From Enterococcus moraviensis ATCC BAA-383 (GTDB taxonomy: Bacteria; Bacillota; Bacilli; Lactobacillales; Enterococcaceae), in the NCBI RefSeq assembly GCF_000407445.1, contig NZ_ASWB01000001.1, forward strand, positions 744,001-808,000: a DNA stretch of 64,000 nt. Direction: 5' to 3'. The translations under genes and the position numbers were made by a program. Below the pieces are notes generated by a model. The model saw only the letters and a list, made by a program, of their open reading frames with translations. It searched no databases and was not told where the DNA came from. This document shows positions 1 to 8,181 of this stretch, in pieces (within the stretch, counting starts at the first letter, position 1; every line of letters begins with the position of its first letter).

Positions 1-848
1 TCTTTGATGTCTATACCGTTATCAACTAATTGTTTCACTAAAAGTGTTCTTGTATCTTCTTTTAACTCGATTTTTATATAGTTTCCATCTACAGTTGCCG
101 CGTATTCAAGCTCTTTTAAGAAATCTAAAGCCTGTTGCTGCTGATTCGTTTCTAGTAATACTGTCCATTTTTTTTCATCTTCAGGATTGTTCATAGGACC
201 AACATAGGTGATTTCTCCTTTTTGTACAAGGACTAAATCATCACATAATAATTCCATATCGCTTAACTGATGACTTGAAATCAAAACACCTACACCCTGA
301 TTTTTCAGGTTTTGAATCATTTCTCTAAATTCACGCATGCCTTTTGGATCTAGTCCATTCATCGGCTCATCTAAAAGCAATAAATCGGGTTGGTGTAAAA
401 TAGCTTGCGCGACACCTAATCTTTGACGCATTCCTAATGAATATGTTTTGACCTTTTGGTTGATGTTATTTTCTAAATGCACACTACGAATCACTTGGTT
501 TAACGCTTCATCTGTTACAGGTTTTAAGGACATGCGCACATATTGTTTTAAGTTTTCAAGTCCCGTCATGTAATTGTAAAATTCTGGATTTTCTACAATC
601 GCTCCAACATGAGCCATCGCTTCTTTAAAATTGGTTGAAATTGATTGACCGTTGATCTGAATCTTTCCTTCGTCATGGCACATCAATCCCACTAACATCC
701 GAATAATCGTTGTTTTTCCTGCACCATTAGGGCCAAGTAACCCAGTAACTTTTCCACCGTCAACAGTAAATGATGCGTCGTTAATGATGTTTTTTTTTCC
801 TATACGTTTTGAAATAGCTTCAACTTCTAACACTCGCTTACTTTCCAA
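1..848 (-). CDS. ABC transporter ATP-binding protein, 3' end cut by window
   Basis: This is the nucleotide-binding subunit of an ABC exporter. The visible 282 residues hold Walker A (GPNGAGKT, about residues 39-46), a signature YSLGMRQR and Walker B (LLLLDEP), followed by a typical accessory domain. The C-terminus lies beyond base 1. I place the start at a TTG at 848 because a GAAGG ribosome site lies 7 bases upstream and no ATG fits. It begins 4 bases after the stop of the preceding membrane gene, so it is the last visible gene of the YtrA-type operon. ATPases of this kind (BcrA/YtrB-like) often serve cell-envelope stress or antimicrobial peptide export; the actual substrate is unknown. Confidence 0.85.
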   Translation of the reverse strand, partial: MESKRVLEVEAISKRIGKKNIINDASFTVDGGKVTGLLGPNGAGKTTIIRMLVGLMCHDEGKIQINGQSISTNFKEAMAHVGAIVENPEFYNYMTGLENLKQYVRMSLKPVTDEALNQVIRSVHLENNINQKVKTYSLGMRQRLGVAQAILHQPDLLLLDEPMNGLDPKGMREFREMIQNLKNQGVGVLISSHQLSDMELLCDDLVLVQKGEITYVGPMNNPEDEKKWTVLLETNQQQQALDFLKELEYAATVDGNYIKIELKEDTRTLLVKQLVDNGIDIK

Positions 849-852
849 TACT

Positions 853-1584
853 TTACCTTCTTTCTGCTTCAATGTATTTCTTCAAAATCAAAATGCTGCT
901 AATACTACATAGTACAAGTAAAAATATATCAAACATAAAATCACTCAGATAAAAAGGAACATATCCAATTAAGAGTTTAAACTGATAACTTTCAATAAAT
1001 GTAATTTTCCGGTACCCATCCAACAACTGCTCACTCAATCCCACTTCAGCTATAAAGACAATAAGAAAAAGGAGATACTTGGATACTTTTTGATATCTGT
1101 GTGGCACTTTTGCGCTGATTAAACTAGTTAATAAATAGACTAACTGAAGGTAAATCGAAGCTGATAAGAACAAGTAACTTACAACCAAAAGATGTTTCCA
1201 GTACTCTTGAAAATGGATTATATCTACTTGCTTATCCAACAGAAAAATCAATCCGACAAAGCAGGCATAATACCCCACCAAGAAAAGCGTCGTCGAAATC
1301 CAGCCAAATAGAATATTACTAAAATAAAACGTACATTCGGTGATCGGCATTAATCGATAGTGACTTTTTTTCCACACTTTCATTTGTCGATACATCTCCC
1401 AAACAAAGTGAACAAACAAGAAGAAAAACACTACAATTAAAATAAATTGAGGAATCCCTTCAAAATGCACCTGCTGAAACCCTAACTTGTATATGAGAAA
1501 GCCGCTGATAAATAAGAATGCAAAAAAACTAAGTACCCAAAACATGCGGCTCTCTTTTCTGTATTCATTCCATAACTGCACCAT
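853..1584 (-). CDS. ABC transporter membrane subunit, unknown substrate
   Basis: A 243-residue, very hydrophobic protein with about six membrane segments (near residues 14-35, 45-65, 88-115, 130-155, 165-185 and 205-235). It starts with an ATG that overlaps the stop of the preceding membrane gene by one base, and an ATPase gene follows at once. This position, and its length shared with the neighbour, suggest that the two form the membrane part of an exporter driven by one or both ATPases of the operon. No signature identifies a substrate. The sequence family is poorly conserved, so the call rests mainly on hydrophobicity and context. Confidence 0.75.
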   Translation of the reverse strand: MVQLWNEYRKESRMFWVLSFFAFLFISGFLIYKLGFQQVHFEGIPQFILIVVFFFLFVHFVWEMYRQMKVWKKSHYRLMPITECTFYFSNILFGWISTTLFLVGYYACFVGLIFLLDKQVDIIHFQEYWKHLLVVSYLFLSASIYLQLVYLLTSLISAKVPHRYQKVSKYLLFLIVFIAEVGLSEQLLDGYRKITFIESYQFKLLIGYVPFYLSDFMFDIFLLVLCSISSILILKKYIEAERR

Positions 1585-2285
1585 TATTGATCACCTGCTT
1601 CCACATACCGATCGATTACCCAAACGCTTAAATTAAAATAGACAATTCCTGTTATAAGTTGCAGCATCACTCTCACATAGAGTTCGTTTTTCAAGCCAAA
1701 TAGCATCGCTACCGTTTCTAATACTGAACCTAGATCAAAAGCAGACAGATAATTCATCAGACAAATAAAGACAGCAAGTAACAAAATTTCTAGAATCCAT
1801 CGAAACCTTTTTTGTACGAACTGCCTCGTAGCAGAATAGATGCACACTAAAAATTGGATTACTAAAAATAAAACGATAATATCAACAATTGCTGAAACTT
1901 GTACAATCCATGCTTCTTTTAAAGAAAATGGGATATTGAGTAACGAAAAATTCATCACGATTCCAATTATAGTATTCCCTAAGAAGAAACCAATACCAAT
2001 GCTTGTACTGTACAATAAATTATAAAAATAGAGCCTCCGTGTCTTGACGGGAAGTAAACGAATGTTCGCAGTTCGAAAAAATTGATATATCCGATTTGAT
2101 TCTAAGACAAAAAAGAGTATGAAAAAAAGGACAAGTGAAAAAGCAAAAAATGCTGTACTAAACTCTTCAGATCGATAGGTTAAGTTGTATACATTCACAA
2201 GACCCAACAAAAAAGTAAGTATCATACTAATAGCATAAACAAGAATGAGTGTTTTTGAGTAGAACAGTTGAACATACTTGCTCAT
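1584..2285 (-). CDS. ABC transporter membrane subunit, unknown substrate
   Basis: A 233-residue hydrophobic protein with about six membrane spans, similar in size and layout to the next gene downstream. Its start overlaps the stop of the upstream ATPase gene by four bases (ATGA-type coupling), and its own stop overlaps the next start by one base. The arrangement GntR - ATPase - membrane - membrane - ATPase resembles the B. subtilis ytr operon, which is induced by cell-wall antibiotics. Function in this organism is inferred from that layout only. Confidence 0.75.
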   Translation of the reverse strand: MSKYVQLFYSKTLILVYAISMILTFLLGLVNVYNLTYRSEEFSTAFFAFSLVLFFILFFVLESNRIYQFFRTANIRLLPVKTRRLYFYNLLYSTSIGIGFFLGNTIIGIVMNFSLLNIPFSLKEAWIVQVSAIVDIIVLFLVIQFLVCIYSATRQFVQKRFRWILEILLLAVFICLMNYLSAFDLGSVLETVAMLFGLKNELYVRVMLQLITGIVYFNLSVWVIDRYVEAGDQ

Positions 2286-2980
2286 ATTTCATACACCTCA
2301 CGATATAACCCTTCTAAATCTTTATGTTTTGCTTCTTTGATTGTTTCTAAAGATTCATGTAAAATAATCTGACCATCTCTTAAAAACATCACTTCATCAA
2401 TAATATTTTCAATCTCTCTTAACTGATGTGTCGTGATAATGATCGTACTGTCTTCATCAAACCATTGTAATAATGATTGAATGATTTTTTCTCTTGATAA
2501 TAAATCAACACCACTTAATGGCTCATCTAATAAATATAATTTAGCTCTTCTAGCTAAAGTCATACTTAGAGAAAATTTTTCTGCATTACCTTTTGATAAA
2601 TCCCCGATTTTTTCTGTTTCGCTTAAATTCATAAACCGTAACAATTCATACGCTCTTCGTTTGTCAAAATCCGGATAAAAATGTGTGTAAAATACGATCA
2701 CATCCTCTAATTGCTGGTTCGCTTGAAAAGTATTATGGTCTTCTAAATAAGCTACAAATGACTTTGTTTTTGTTCCAACAACACAATTATCGATTTTCAT
2801 TTGACCTTTCCAATTTAGCGCTAAACCTGAAAGTAATCGCATAATTGTTGTTTTTCCCGAACCGTTTTCACCAATCAATGCAATGATTTTTCCAGATGAT
2901 GCAGAAAAACTCAACTGGCTAAAAATTTGCTTCATTCCTTTACGGTAACTTAATTGGTCAACTTTAATTAATTCCTCCAT
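2282..2980 (-). CDS. ABC transporter ATP-binding protein (YtrB-like)
   Basis: A 232-residue ATPase with Walker A (GENGSGKT, near residues 37-44), a signature reading LSKGNAEKFSLS, in which the usual LSGGQ is altered to LSKGN, and Walker B (LYLLDEPLSGVD), followed by the switch histidine in ITTHQ. Such relaxed signatures are common in the YtrB/BcrA group. The gene lies 2 bases after the regulator gene and is the first structural gene of the operon. It probably powers the two membrane subunits downstream. Substrate unknown; a role in envelope stress is inferred from the ytr-like layout. Confidence 0.85.
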   Translation of the reverse strand: MEELIKVDQLSYRKGMKQIFSQLSFSASSGKIIALIGENGSGKTTIMRLLSGLALNWKGQMKIDNCVVGTKTKSFVAYLEDHNTFQANQQLEDVIVFYTHFYPDFDKRRAYELLRFMNLSETEKIGDLSKGNAEKFSLSMTLARRAKLYLLDEPLSGVDLLSREKIIQSLLQWFDEDSTIIITTHQLREIENIIDEVMFLRDGQIILHESLETIKEAKHKDLEGLYREVYEI

Positions 2981-2982
2981 CG

Positions 2983-3345
2983 TTATTTCCCCTTCTCAAT
3001 ATACTCTCCCAATAATTTTTGTGCCTGTTCTTTCGTCCATCCAAAGTTTTCCATTTCTGCTAAAAAGCGTTCAATGACTTGTTCAACTGCTCGATTTTGT
3101 AAGTCATTGATTTTTACGGTATCTTCAGTTACAAAGCGTCCTAACCCACGTTTAGAAAACAATATGTTTTCACGTTCCAATTCCTGTAAAGCACGTTGAA
3201 CAGTATTTGGATTCGTGGCTAACTCGACCGCCAGTTCTCTTACAGCTTTTACTTTATCTCCTGGCTCAAGTTTCCCTGAAACAATTTGTTGAATAATAAA
3301 GCTCATTATCTGTATATAAATTGGTCGATCTGTATGGAAATCCAT
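2983..3345 (-). CDS. GntR-family transcriptional regulator, YtrA subfamily
   Basis: A short 120-residue GntR protein. The N-terminal winged helix begins DRPIYIQIMSFI and includes the family hallmark NPNTVQRALQELE (about residues 45-57); the short helical C-terminal tail (about 50 residues) marks the YtrA subgroup, which has no ligand-binding domain of the FadR or HutC type. It is the first gene of an operon with two ABC ATPases and two membrane proteins, the usual partner set of YtrA regulators. Known members repress their own operon through an AGTGTA...TACACT dyad, and a matching dyad lies over the -10 box just upstream (3375-3404). Confidence 0.9.
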   Translation of the reverse strand: MDFHTDRPIYIQIMSFIIQQIVSGKLEPGDKVKAVRELAVELATNPNTVQRALQELERENILFSKRGLGRFVTEDTVKINDLQNRAVEQVIERFLAEMENFGWTKEQAQKLLGEYIEKGK

Positions 3346-3374
3346 GGCTTTACCTCCAATTGATTTTCACCTTC

Positions 3375-3420
3375 ACTAGTGTTCTAGTTAAATAGTACAC
3401 TAGTCAGAAAAATTTTTCAA
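3375..3420 (-). promoter_or_regulatory. Promoter and operator of the YtrA-type ABC operon
   Basis: On the minus strand a -35 box TTGAAA (3420-3415) is followed after 17 bases by a -10 box TACTAT (3397-3392). A perfect 8-base inverted repeat, ACTAGTGT (3375-3382) and ACACTAGT (3397-3404), brackets the -10 box with a 14-base spacer. The half-site AGTGTAC fits what is known of YtrA operators. Binding there would block RNA polymerase, so autorepression is the likely mode. Confidence 0.75.
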
Positions 3421-3437
3421 TAGTTTTTTGACCGATT

Positions 3438-3500
3438 AAAAATAGAGCCAAAGACAAACGAAATCTATTTTACGGATTCCCTTGTCTTGGCTCTATTTTA
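3438..3500 (-). terminator. Terminator after the thiamine operon
   Basis: Long inverted repeat: AATAGAGCCAAAGACAA (3441-3457) pairs with the segment 3482-3499 with one bulge. On the minus strand it is followed by a short T tract. It lies 14 bases after the thiE stop and just before the promoter of the ABC operon. Confidence 0.75.
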
Positions 3501-3513
3501 ACGATCAATTTTT

Positions 3514-4143
3514 TTACTGTAAGCTTTTGACTGTTTCTCGAATATTTTCTGTGCGCGTGATGGCGGATATCACTGAGACTCCATCAACGTCTGTTGCCAA
3601 TACATCGGAAACATTCTCTGTACTGATCCCACCGATTGCGACTACAGGTTTATTCGCTTCTTTTATCAAATGCTGAAGCGTTTTTATACCAATTGGTTTT
3701 TCAGCATCTGGCTTAGATTGCGTACCATAAACTGGTCCAATTCCATAATAAGTAATTTTTTCTAACTGGTTTGCTACGATGATTTCATGTTGATCATGAC
3801 AAGATAAACCAACGATTTTAGTAGGAAATAACCCAATAACTTCCTGGATATCTTGATTGTCTTGTCCTACATGTATACCATCTGCATCAATTTTCAATGC
3901 CAACTCAACATCATCGTTGATCAGAAATGGGACTTCATATTCCCTACATAAACTTTGACAAATTTTAGCCATGTTCATTTTATCATGAAACTCGGTCAAA
4001 CTCCCTTGCCCTTTTTCTCGATATTGAAAACAAGTGATTCCCGCTTTTAAAGCTTCTTCTAAAATACTAGGCAATGTTCCTTCGATAATATCTTGCGTTC
4101 CTGCAATAAAATACACGGATAACATTTCTTTAGTATTTTTCAC
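3514..4143 (-). CDS. thiE: Thiamine phosphate synthase
   Basis: Joins HMP pyrophosphate to thiazole phosphate to give thiamine phosphate, with release of pyrophosphate. The 209-residue TIM barrel shows the family motifs FQYREKG (near residue 40), a glycine-rich GIGPVYGTQSKP stretch that binds phosphate, and GGIS near the end. I chose a GTG start at 4143, preceded by AAAGG nine bases upstream; it overlaps the thiD stop by 14 bases. A longer reading frame exists but would run deep into thiD. It is the last gene of tenA-thiM-thiD-thiE, which salvages thiamine precursors; no de novo thiC or thiG gene is seen here. Confidence 0.95.
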   Translation of the reverse strand: MKNTKEMLSVYFIAGTQDIIEGTLPSILEEALKAGITCFQYREKGQGSLTEFHDKMNMAKICQSLCREYEVPFLINDDVELALKIDADGIHVGQDNQDIQEVIGLFPTKIVGLSCHDQHEIIVANQLEKITYYGIGPVYGTQSKPDAEKPIGIKTLQHLIKEANKPVVAIGGISTENVSDVLATDVDGVSVISAITRTENIRETVKSLQ

Positions 4144-4951
4144 TATACTCAACCTTTCTAAATGCCCAATGATTGGTTGGGCCATTGCCAAAACCAACTT
4201 GAATCCCATCGGCAATTGCTGCTTGAATAAAACCTTTAGTCGTATGAACAGCCTCTCTTACTGAACGACCTTTAGCCAATTCAGCCGTAATACATGCTGA
4301 AAACGTACAACCGGTACCGTGTGTATTTTTAGTAGCGATCCTTGGAGCAGATAACCAATCGGCTTGACCATCTTCTAATAATAGCAAATCCGTTGATTGT
4401 GTTCCTTCAAGGTGGTGTCCCCCTTTTATAACTACGTTCTTTACACCTAATAATTGGATTTCTTTTGCAGCTGTAAGCATGTCCTCTTTGGTTGAGATCG
4501 TTCTATTTGCAATAACCTCAGCCTCTGGAATATTCGGTGTAATAACCATTGCTTGTGGCAACAGCTCTTCGACCAAGGCTGTCACAGCTGTCTCTTTTAA
4601 TAACGCATGACCACTTTTGGCTATCATTACTGGATCAATGACTAGTGGACCAAAATCCGTATTTCTTAAAAAAGTTGAAACCAATTGAGTGATTTCAGCG
4701 GTAAATAGCATGCCCGTTTTTACAGCAGAAATTTTAAAATCTTCTTTAATGATTTCTAATTGATCTTGAATCGCTTCTATTGGAATATCGTATACTTTTT
4801 TTACACCTTGAGTATTTTGAATCGGTAAAGCAGTCAAAACAGAGGTGCCAAAGACAATTCGTTCTTGAAATGTCTTCAAATCAGCTTGCATTCCAGCACC
4901 GCCGCCACTATCAAAACCTGCAATCGTCAACGCTTGTATTGTTTCATTCAT
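4130..4951 (-). CDS. thiD: Hydroxymethylpyrimidine / phosphomethylpyrimidine kinase
   Basis: Phosphorylates HMP in two steps to HMP pyrophosphate, the pyrimidine half of thiamine. The 273-residue ribokinase-fold protein shows GFDSGGGAGMQADLKTF near the start (substrate and lid region), KGGHH in the middle, and NTHGTGCTFSACI near residue 213, which carries the catalytic Asp-equivalent anion hole region. It overlaps thiM by four bases and thiE by 14, so translation is probably coupled. Length is as expected for ThiD. Confidence 0.95.
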   Translation of the reverse strand: MNETIQALTIAGFDSGGGAGMQADLKTFQERIVFGTSVLTALPIQNTQGVKKVYDIPIEAIQDQLEIIKEDFKISAVKTGMLFTAEITQLVSTFLRNTDFGPLVIDPVMIAKSGHALLKETAVTALVEELLPQAMVITPNIPEAEVIANRTISTKEDMLTAAKEIQLLGVKNVVIKGGHHLEGTQSTDLLLLEDGQADWLSAPRIATKNTHGTGCTFSACITAELAKGRSVREAVHTTKGFIQAAIADGIQVGFGNGPTNHWAFRKVEYSEKY

Positions 4952-5757
4952 TTACCATCCACCCTTTCAATTCGTCCTTTTTCTTTAACCAATTCACTAT
5001 CGATTCCCGATAATTGATCCAACAAATAGGTTCTAAACGATCCCACTAAAACATTTGGCAGTTGTTTTGCGACAATTTCTCCTGCTAAAGCATACATCGT
5101 ACTTGCAAGAGCGATACTTTCTAACGAGTGGGTTTCATCCACGGCTAAAAAGGCTCCGCAAACACAGCCATGCAAACAACCGGCTCCTGTCATCTTCGTA
5201 AAATAAGGAGTTCCGTTTTTTACAAGATAGGTTTTTTTTCCATCTGTTATCGTATCAATTACGCCACTTACTGCGATATATGACTGTGTATCTAGCGCTA
5301 CTTTTTCAGCAATTTCCAGAATATCTCCTGAACCTTCTCCAGCATCCACTCCCTTAGCAGCCCAGGTAATGCCACCTAATGCAGCAATTTCCCCAGCATT
5401 TCCTCGAATGAGAGCGGGTTTGACTTGGTTTAATAGTTCTTTTACTGCTTCTTTACGATACTTCGTCGCACCTACTCCAACAGGATCTATCACAACAGGT
5501 TTCCCTAATTCGTTTGCTTTTTTCCCAACCCTTATCATCGCAGCCAGTTGTTCATCGTTTAACGTCCCTAAATTTAAAACAACGGCATCAGCAATTGAAG
5601 CTACCTCTTCCATTTCGGCTAATGTACTCGACATAAATGGTGACGCACCAATTGCGAGCAACCCATTAGCCGAATCATTTGCGACAACAATATTTGTAAT
5701 ATTATGAACAAGTGGATTTTTTACTCTCAGCTCGTCAACCAGATTATAATTCATCAT
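4948..5757 (-). CDS. thiM: Hydroxyethylthiazole kinase
   Basis: Phosphorylates the thiazole alcohol (THZ), so that salvaged thiazole can be joined by ThiE. The 269-residue sequence has the conserved N-terminal region NPLVHNITNIVVAND and the anion-hole motif GAGCLHG (near residue 192). Two Met codons open the frame; the first is used here and either is possible. It overlaps tenA upstream by 14 bases and thiD downstream by four. The operon combines pyrimidine salvage (TenA, ThiD) with thiazole salvage (ThiM). Confidence 0.95.
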   Translation of the reverse strand: MMNYNLVDELRVKNPLVHNITNIVVANDSANGLLAIGASPFMSSTLAEMEEVASIADAVVLNLGTLNDEQLAAMIRVGKKANELGKPVVIDPVGVGATKYRKEAVKELLNQVKPALIRGNAGEIAALGGITWAAKGVDAGEGSGDILEIAEKVALDTQSYIAVSGVIDTITDGKKTYLVKNGTPYFTKMTGAGCLHGCVCGAFLAVDETHSLESIALASTMYALAGEIVAKQLPNVLVGSFRTYLLDQLSGIDSELVKEKGRIERVDGK

Positions 5758-6421
5758 TTTTTAGCCCCCATTTTTGCTTTATATACGCCATTTCCCAAAA
5801 ATCCAATTCCTCATAACTACTGATGATAAACGCTTCTTTCATACGTATGCGTTCTTGCGGTGACGTTTGTTCCGCTAAATAATCTGTCAATCTTCGTTGC
5901 CTCAAAACGGCTTCTCGATAACTCTCACTTTCATAAGTTTCGATCCAACGCTGATAGAGGGGATTTGGAGAACCGTTTTTCATTAATTCCTCGCCAATTT
6001 CTTGATACAACCAATAGCAAGGTAGTAATGCGGCTGCAATCCGAGCTAAACTGTTGCTTGCAACTTCTCGATACATATGCGAGGTATAATGATACGCAGC
6101 AGGTGCAATCGGGGTTTCCAGAATTTCTTTTTCTGTTACTTTAAGTTCTTTAAAAAATGTATCTCTAACTGATATTTCTGCTACTTCTAAGCTTTTTACA
6201 CCCTCTAAAAAAATCGTTTTTATCGTTTCATCCGTTGCCAATTCTGCCGCCTTAAAATGGATTTTGCTAAACTGTTCCAAATAATACCGATCTTGGATTA
6301 AATAAAAACGAAAAATATCCGGTGCTAATGTCCCTGCTTTTAATTCTACAATAAATGGATGTTCCTTGCTTTGGCACCAGATTTGTTCAACTGCTTTTCT
6401 TGCCTCATCGGTAAATGTCAT
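5744..6421 (-). CDS. tenA: Aminopyrimidine aminohydrolase / thiaminase II
   Basis: Hydrolyses aminomethyl-HMP (a breakdown product of thiamine) to HMP, feeding ThiD. The 225-residue all-helical protein has the family's Cys motif LLPCYWLYQEIG (Cys near residue 135, the catalytic nucleophile in known TenA), an N-terminal FIVELKAGTL region and a C-terminal EELDFWEMAY stretch with the conserved Glu. It is the first gene of the operon and lies about 45 bases downstream of a terminator that a TPP riboswitch controls. Confidence 0.95.
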   Translation of the reverse strand: MTFTDEARKAVEQIWCQSKEHPFIVELKAGTLAPDIFRFYLIQDRYYLEQFSKIHFKAAELATDETIKTIFLEGVKSLEVAEISVRDTFFKELKVTEKEILETPIAPAAYHYTSHMYREVASNSLARIAAALLPCYWLYQEIGEELMKNGSPNPLYQRWIETYESESYREAVLRQRRLTDYLAEQTSPQERIRMKEAFIISSYEELDFWEMAYIKQKWGLKNDEL

Positions 6422-6465
6422 ACAATTCCTCCTCGATTTTTTTGAGAAGAATCTTAAAAAACAGA

Positions 6466-6504
6466 AAAAAACCCCATAAAATGTTAAAGAACCATTTCAT
6501 AGAG
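6466..6504 (-). terminator. Riboswitch-controlled terminator before tenA
   Basis: On the minus strand CTCTATGAAATG (6504-6493) pairs with CATTTTATGGGG (6483-6472), using several G-U pairs, and is followed by seven Ts. The 5' arm overlaps a segment able to pair with the TPP aptamer, so this is the off-state hairpin. Confidence 0.85.
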
Positions 6505-6613
6505 TTGAGTCGTGGTATTCTATTTCTCAGACTACTTCCCTACGCGAGTATCAACTCACAGGTTCAAAGGGTCCGTTCAAACGAACATCTCAGTCAAAGT
6601 GACTCCCCTAGTA
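6502..6613 (-). promoter_or_regulatory. TPP (thiamine pyrophosphate) riboswitch
   Basis: The minus strand shows the full TPP aptamer: ACTAGGGGAGTC (6612-6601), CTGAGA, the invariant GGACCCTTTGAACCTG, and GATACTCGCGTAGGGAAGTAGT, whose ends ACTA/TAGT form P1 (6613-6530). Aptamer sequence GAGTTGA (+ strand 6551-6557 read in reverse) is complementary to TCAACTC (6508-6502), which reaches into the 5' arm of the terminator. Without TPP that pairing would form an antiterminator; TPP binding would lock the aptamer and let the terminator form, shutting off tenA-thiM-thiD-thiE. Confidence 0.95.
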
Positions 6614-6622
6614 CTTATCTAA

Positions 6623-6631
6623 AGTATACCA
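6623..6631 (-). promoter_or_regulatory. Extended -10 promoter of the thiamine operon
   Basis: On the minus strand TGG-TATACT (6631-6623) is an extended -10 box that places the start of transcription about 10 bases before the riboswitch. The -35 region (TTGTCG) is 19 bases away and weak, which fits an extended -10 promoter. Confidence 0.6.
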
Positions 6632-6649
6632 TAGTATTTTTTTTAGTCG

Positions 6650-6694
6650 ACAAAAATAAGACCAAGACATCACGTTAGATCGCATGTCTCAGTC
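6650..6694 (-). terminator. Terminator after the flippase-like gene
   Basis: Minus-strand stem GACTGAGACAT (6694-6684) with ATGTCTTGGTC (6670-6660), followed by TTATTTTTG. It ends the 6743-7789 transcript and abuts the thiamine promoter. Confidence 0.75.
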
Positions 6695-6742
6695 CTATAA
6701 AGATCTCATTTGCTCACCATCTAGACAGTAAAACAGAGACGT

Positions 6743-7789
6743 TTAGTCTTCTATTGATTCTTTTTTTTCTTCTTTAACAGCATGAAGGCCCATTTTTATT
6801 TCTTGCCTTTTTTGGACTAGAACGTAAATAAAACCGATCAAAAATGGTAAAACAAAACTCCCAAATCGATATAAGAGTAATGACGATACTGCATCGACCG
6901 TTCCAACCAACGGTTTAAAAAGTAATAAGTACACAAATTCAAAAGGACCAATCCCAGCAGGTGTTGGAAAAACTCCTGATAAAATAACAGAGAAACTAGT
7001 AAAAGAAAGAACCAAAAGAAAATCAATATTCGGATGATTTTCAACTAATACTACGTAAGGGATCACATACCAAAACAAGAGTTTCAAAACGTTCCAACCG
7101 AAAATGCGAATCATCGCTGAGCGGTCTTTCGTAATAGTCTGAACGGTTTCTCTTAATGAATAAATTTGTAAATTGCATTTATCCACCCAGTCTCTTAATC
7201 TTTTTCGTTTAAAATACTTATTCGCCCAAATTATTAAAAATATTTGAAGATTAATACTGCTCGAAAGAATCAATAATGAAAAGATAATAACAAACGTTAG
7301 TACGACCCCAACTAAAATAAACGGAATCATTTTTGGTGCATGCTCATAAAACAATGAAAATTGAAAAATCAGACCTAACACCGATAGAAAAATAACAGCG
7401 ACTTTATACATGATCATATGCAACGCTGTCACGCCGACACCTTGAGAAACGGCCAATCCTTTTTTCTTATAAAAATAAATTTCCGACAGCAATGTCCCAG
7501 TACCAAATGAAATTACCCGATAAAAGGCAACATAACAAGAAGTAAAGAAACCGTCTTTCGTTGTAAAATCTTTTTGAAAATCAGACGCGATCTCTTTAAT
7601 CGATCGTCCTTCAACTATTTGATAAATTATCCCTAATAAAATGACTAGGGCAACAACGATCCAGCTCGTTTCCATTAATTGAGCAAATATATCACTGAGA
7701 GAATTATCCATCACATAGATAATGACCCCAATAAAAATAGCTAACAAGCCAATATTCAGGAAAACTTTTGTTTTAGAATTGCTTTTCAT
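6743..7789 (-). CDS. Flippase-like membrane protein (MprF N-terminal domain / UPF0104)
   Basis: A 348-residue protein with about eight membrane segments and the family stretch PTPAGIGPFEFVYLLLF near residue 275. This is the lysylphosphatidylglycerol-flippase-like domain seen at the N-terminus of MprF, here as a stand-alone protein without the aminoacyl-transferase domain. Such stand-alone members are thought to move lipids between leaflets or assist glycolipid metabolism; the substrate is not known. The ribosome site GGGGAG precedes the ATG. It has its own terminator and probably its own transcript. Confidence 0.85.
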   Translation of the reverse strand: MKSNSKTKVFLNIGLLAIFIGVIIYVMDNSLSDIFAQLMETSWIVVALVILLGIIYQIVEGRSIKEIASDFQKDFTTKDGFFTSCYVAFYRVISFGTGTLLSEIYFYKKKGLAVSQGVGVTALHMIMYKVAVIFLSVLGLIFQFSLFYEHAPKMIPFILVGVVLTFVIIFSLLILSSSINLQIFLIIWANKYFKRKRLRDWVDKCNLQIYSLRETVQTITKDRSAMIRIFGWNVLKLLFWYVIPYVVLVENHPNIDFLLVLSFTSFSVILSGVFPTPAGIGPFEFVYLLLFKPLVGTVDAVSSLLLYRFGSFVLPFLIGFIYVLVQKRQEIKMGLHAVKEEKKESIED

Positions 7790-7819
7790 AGATTCTCCCC
7801 ACTAGAATTGTATTCACGA

Positions 7820-8098
7820 CTATTTTCTATAACTAAAATAAATAATTGCAATAGCCACAAGTGTACCAAAAACAAAGAAAAAATAAAAGCGAAATTTTCG
7901 CGTTTTATGATGAAAAAGTTGTTGTGCCAGCAAACCGCCGATTCCCCCTCCAATCAATCCTATAACTAAAAGATTGCGTTCGGGAACTCTCCATTTTTTT
8001 CTTATTGCGCGTTGTTTATCAAGGTACATCATATAAAATTCAATCAAATTTACTACGAGCAAATACATCCATGGTATATGCTGTAAAAAATCGACCAT
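7820..8098 (-). CDS. DUF1294 small membrane protein
   Basis: A 92-residue protein with two to three membrane segments and the DUF1294 features YLDKQRA near residue 26, a glycine-rich GLIGGGIGGLLAQQLFHHKT and a final membrane span. Function unknown in the family. A GGAGG site precedes the ATG by 8 bases. It lies about 30 bases before the flippase-like gene and may share its transcript. Confidence 0.85.
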   Translation of the reverse strand: MVDFLQHIPWMYLLVVNLIEFYMMYLDKQRAIRKKWRVPERNLLVIGLIGGGIGGLLAQQLFHHKTRKFRFYFFFVFGTLVAIAIIYFSYRK

Positions 8099-8181
8099 AT
8101 TTCTTCCTCCAAAATCTTACTCTTATTAGAATACCTTGAAAGAGTGTTTGATGTAAAGAAATTCAAGCACTCGTATGCCAT

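Noticed and set aside
6415-6678. Plus-strand open frame across the tenA leader
   Set aside because: It lies over the TPP riboswitch and terminator on the opposite strand and has no ribosome site.
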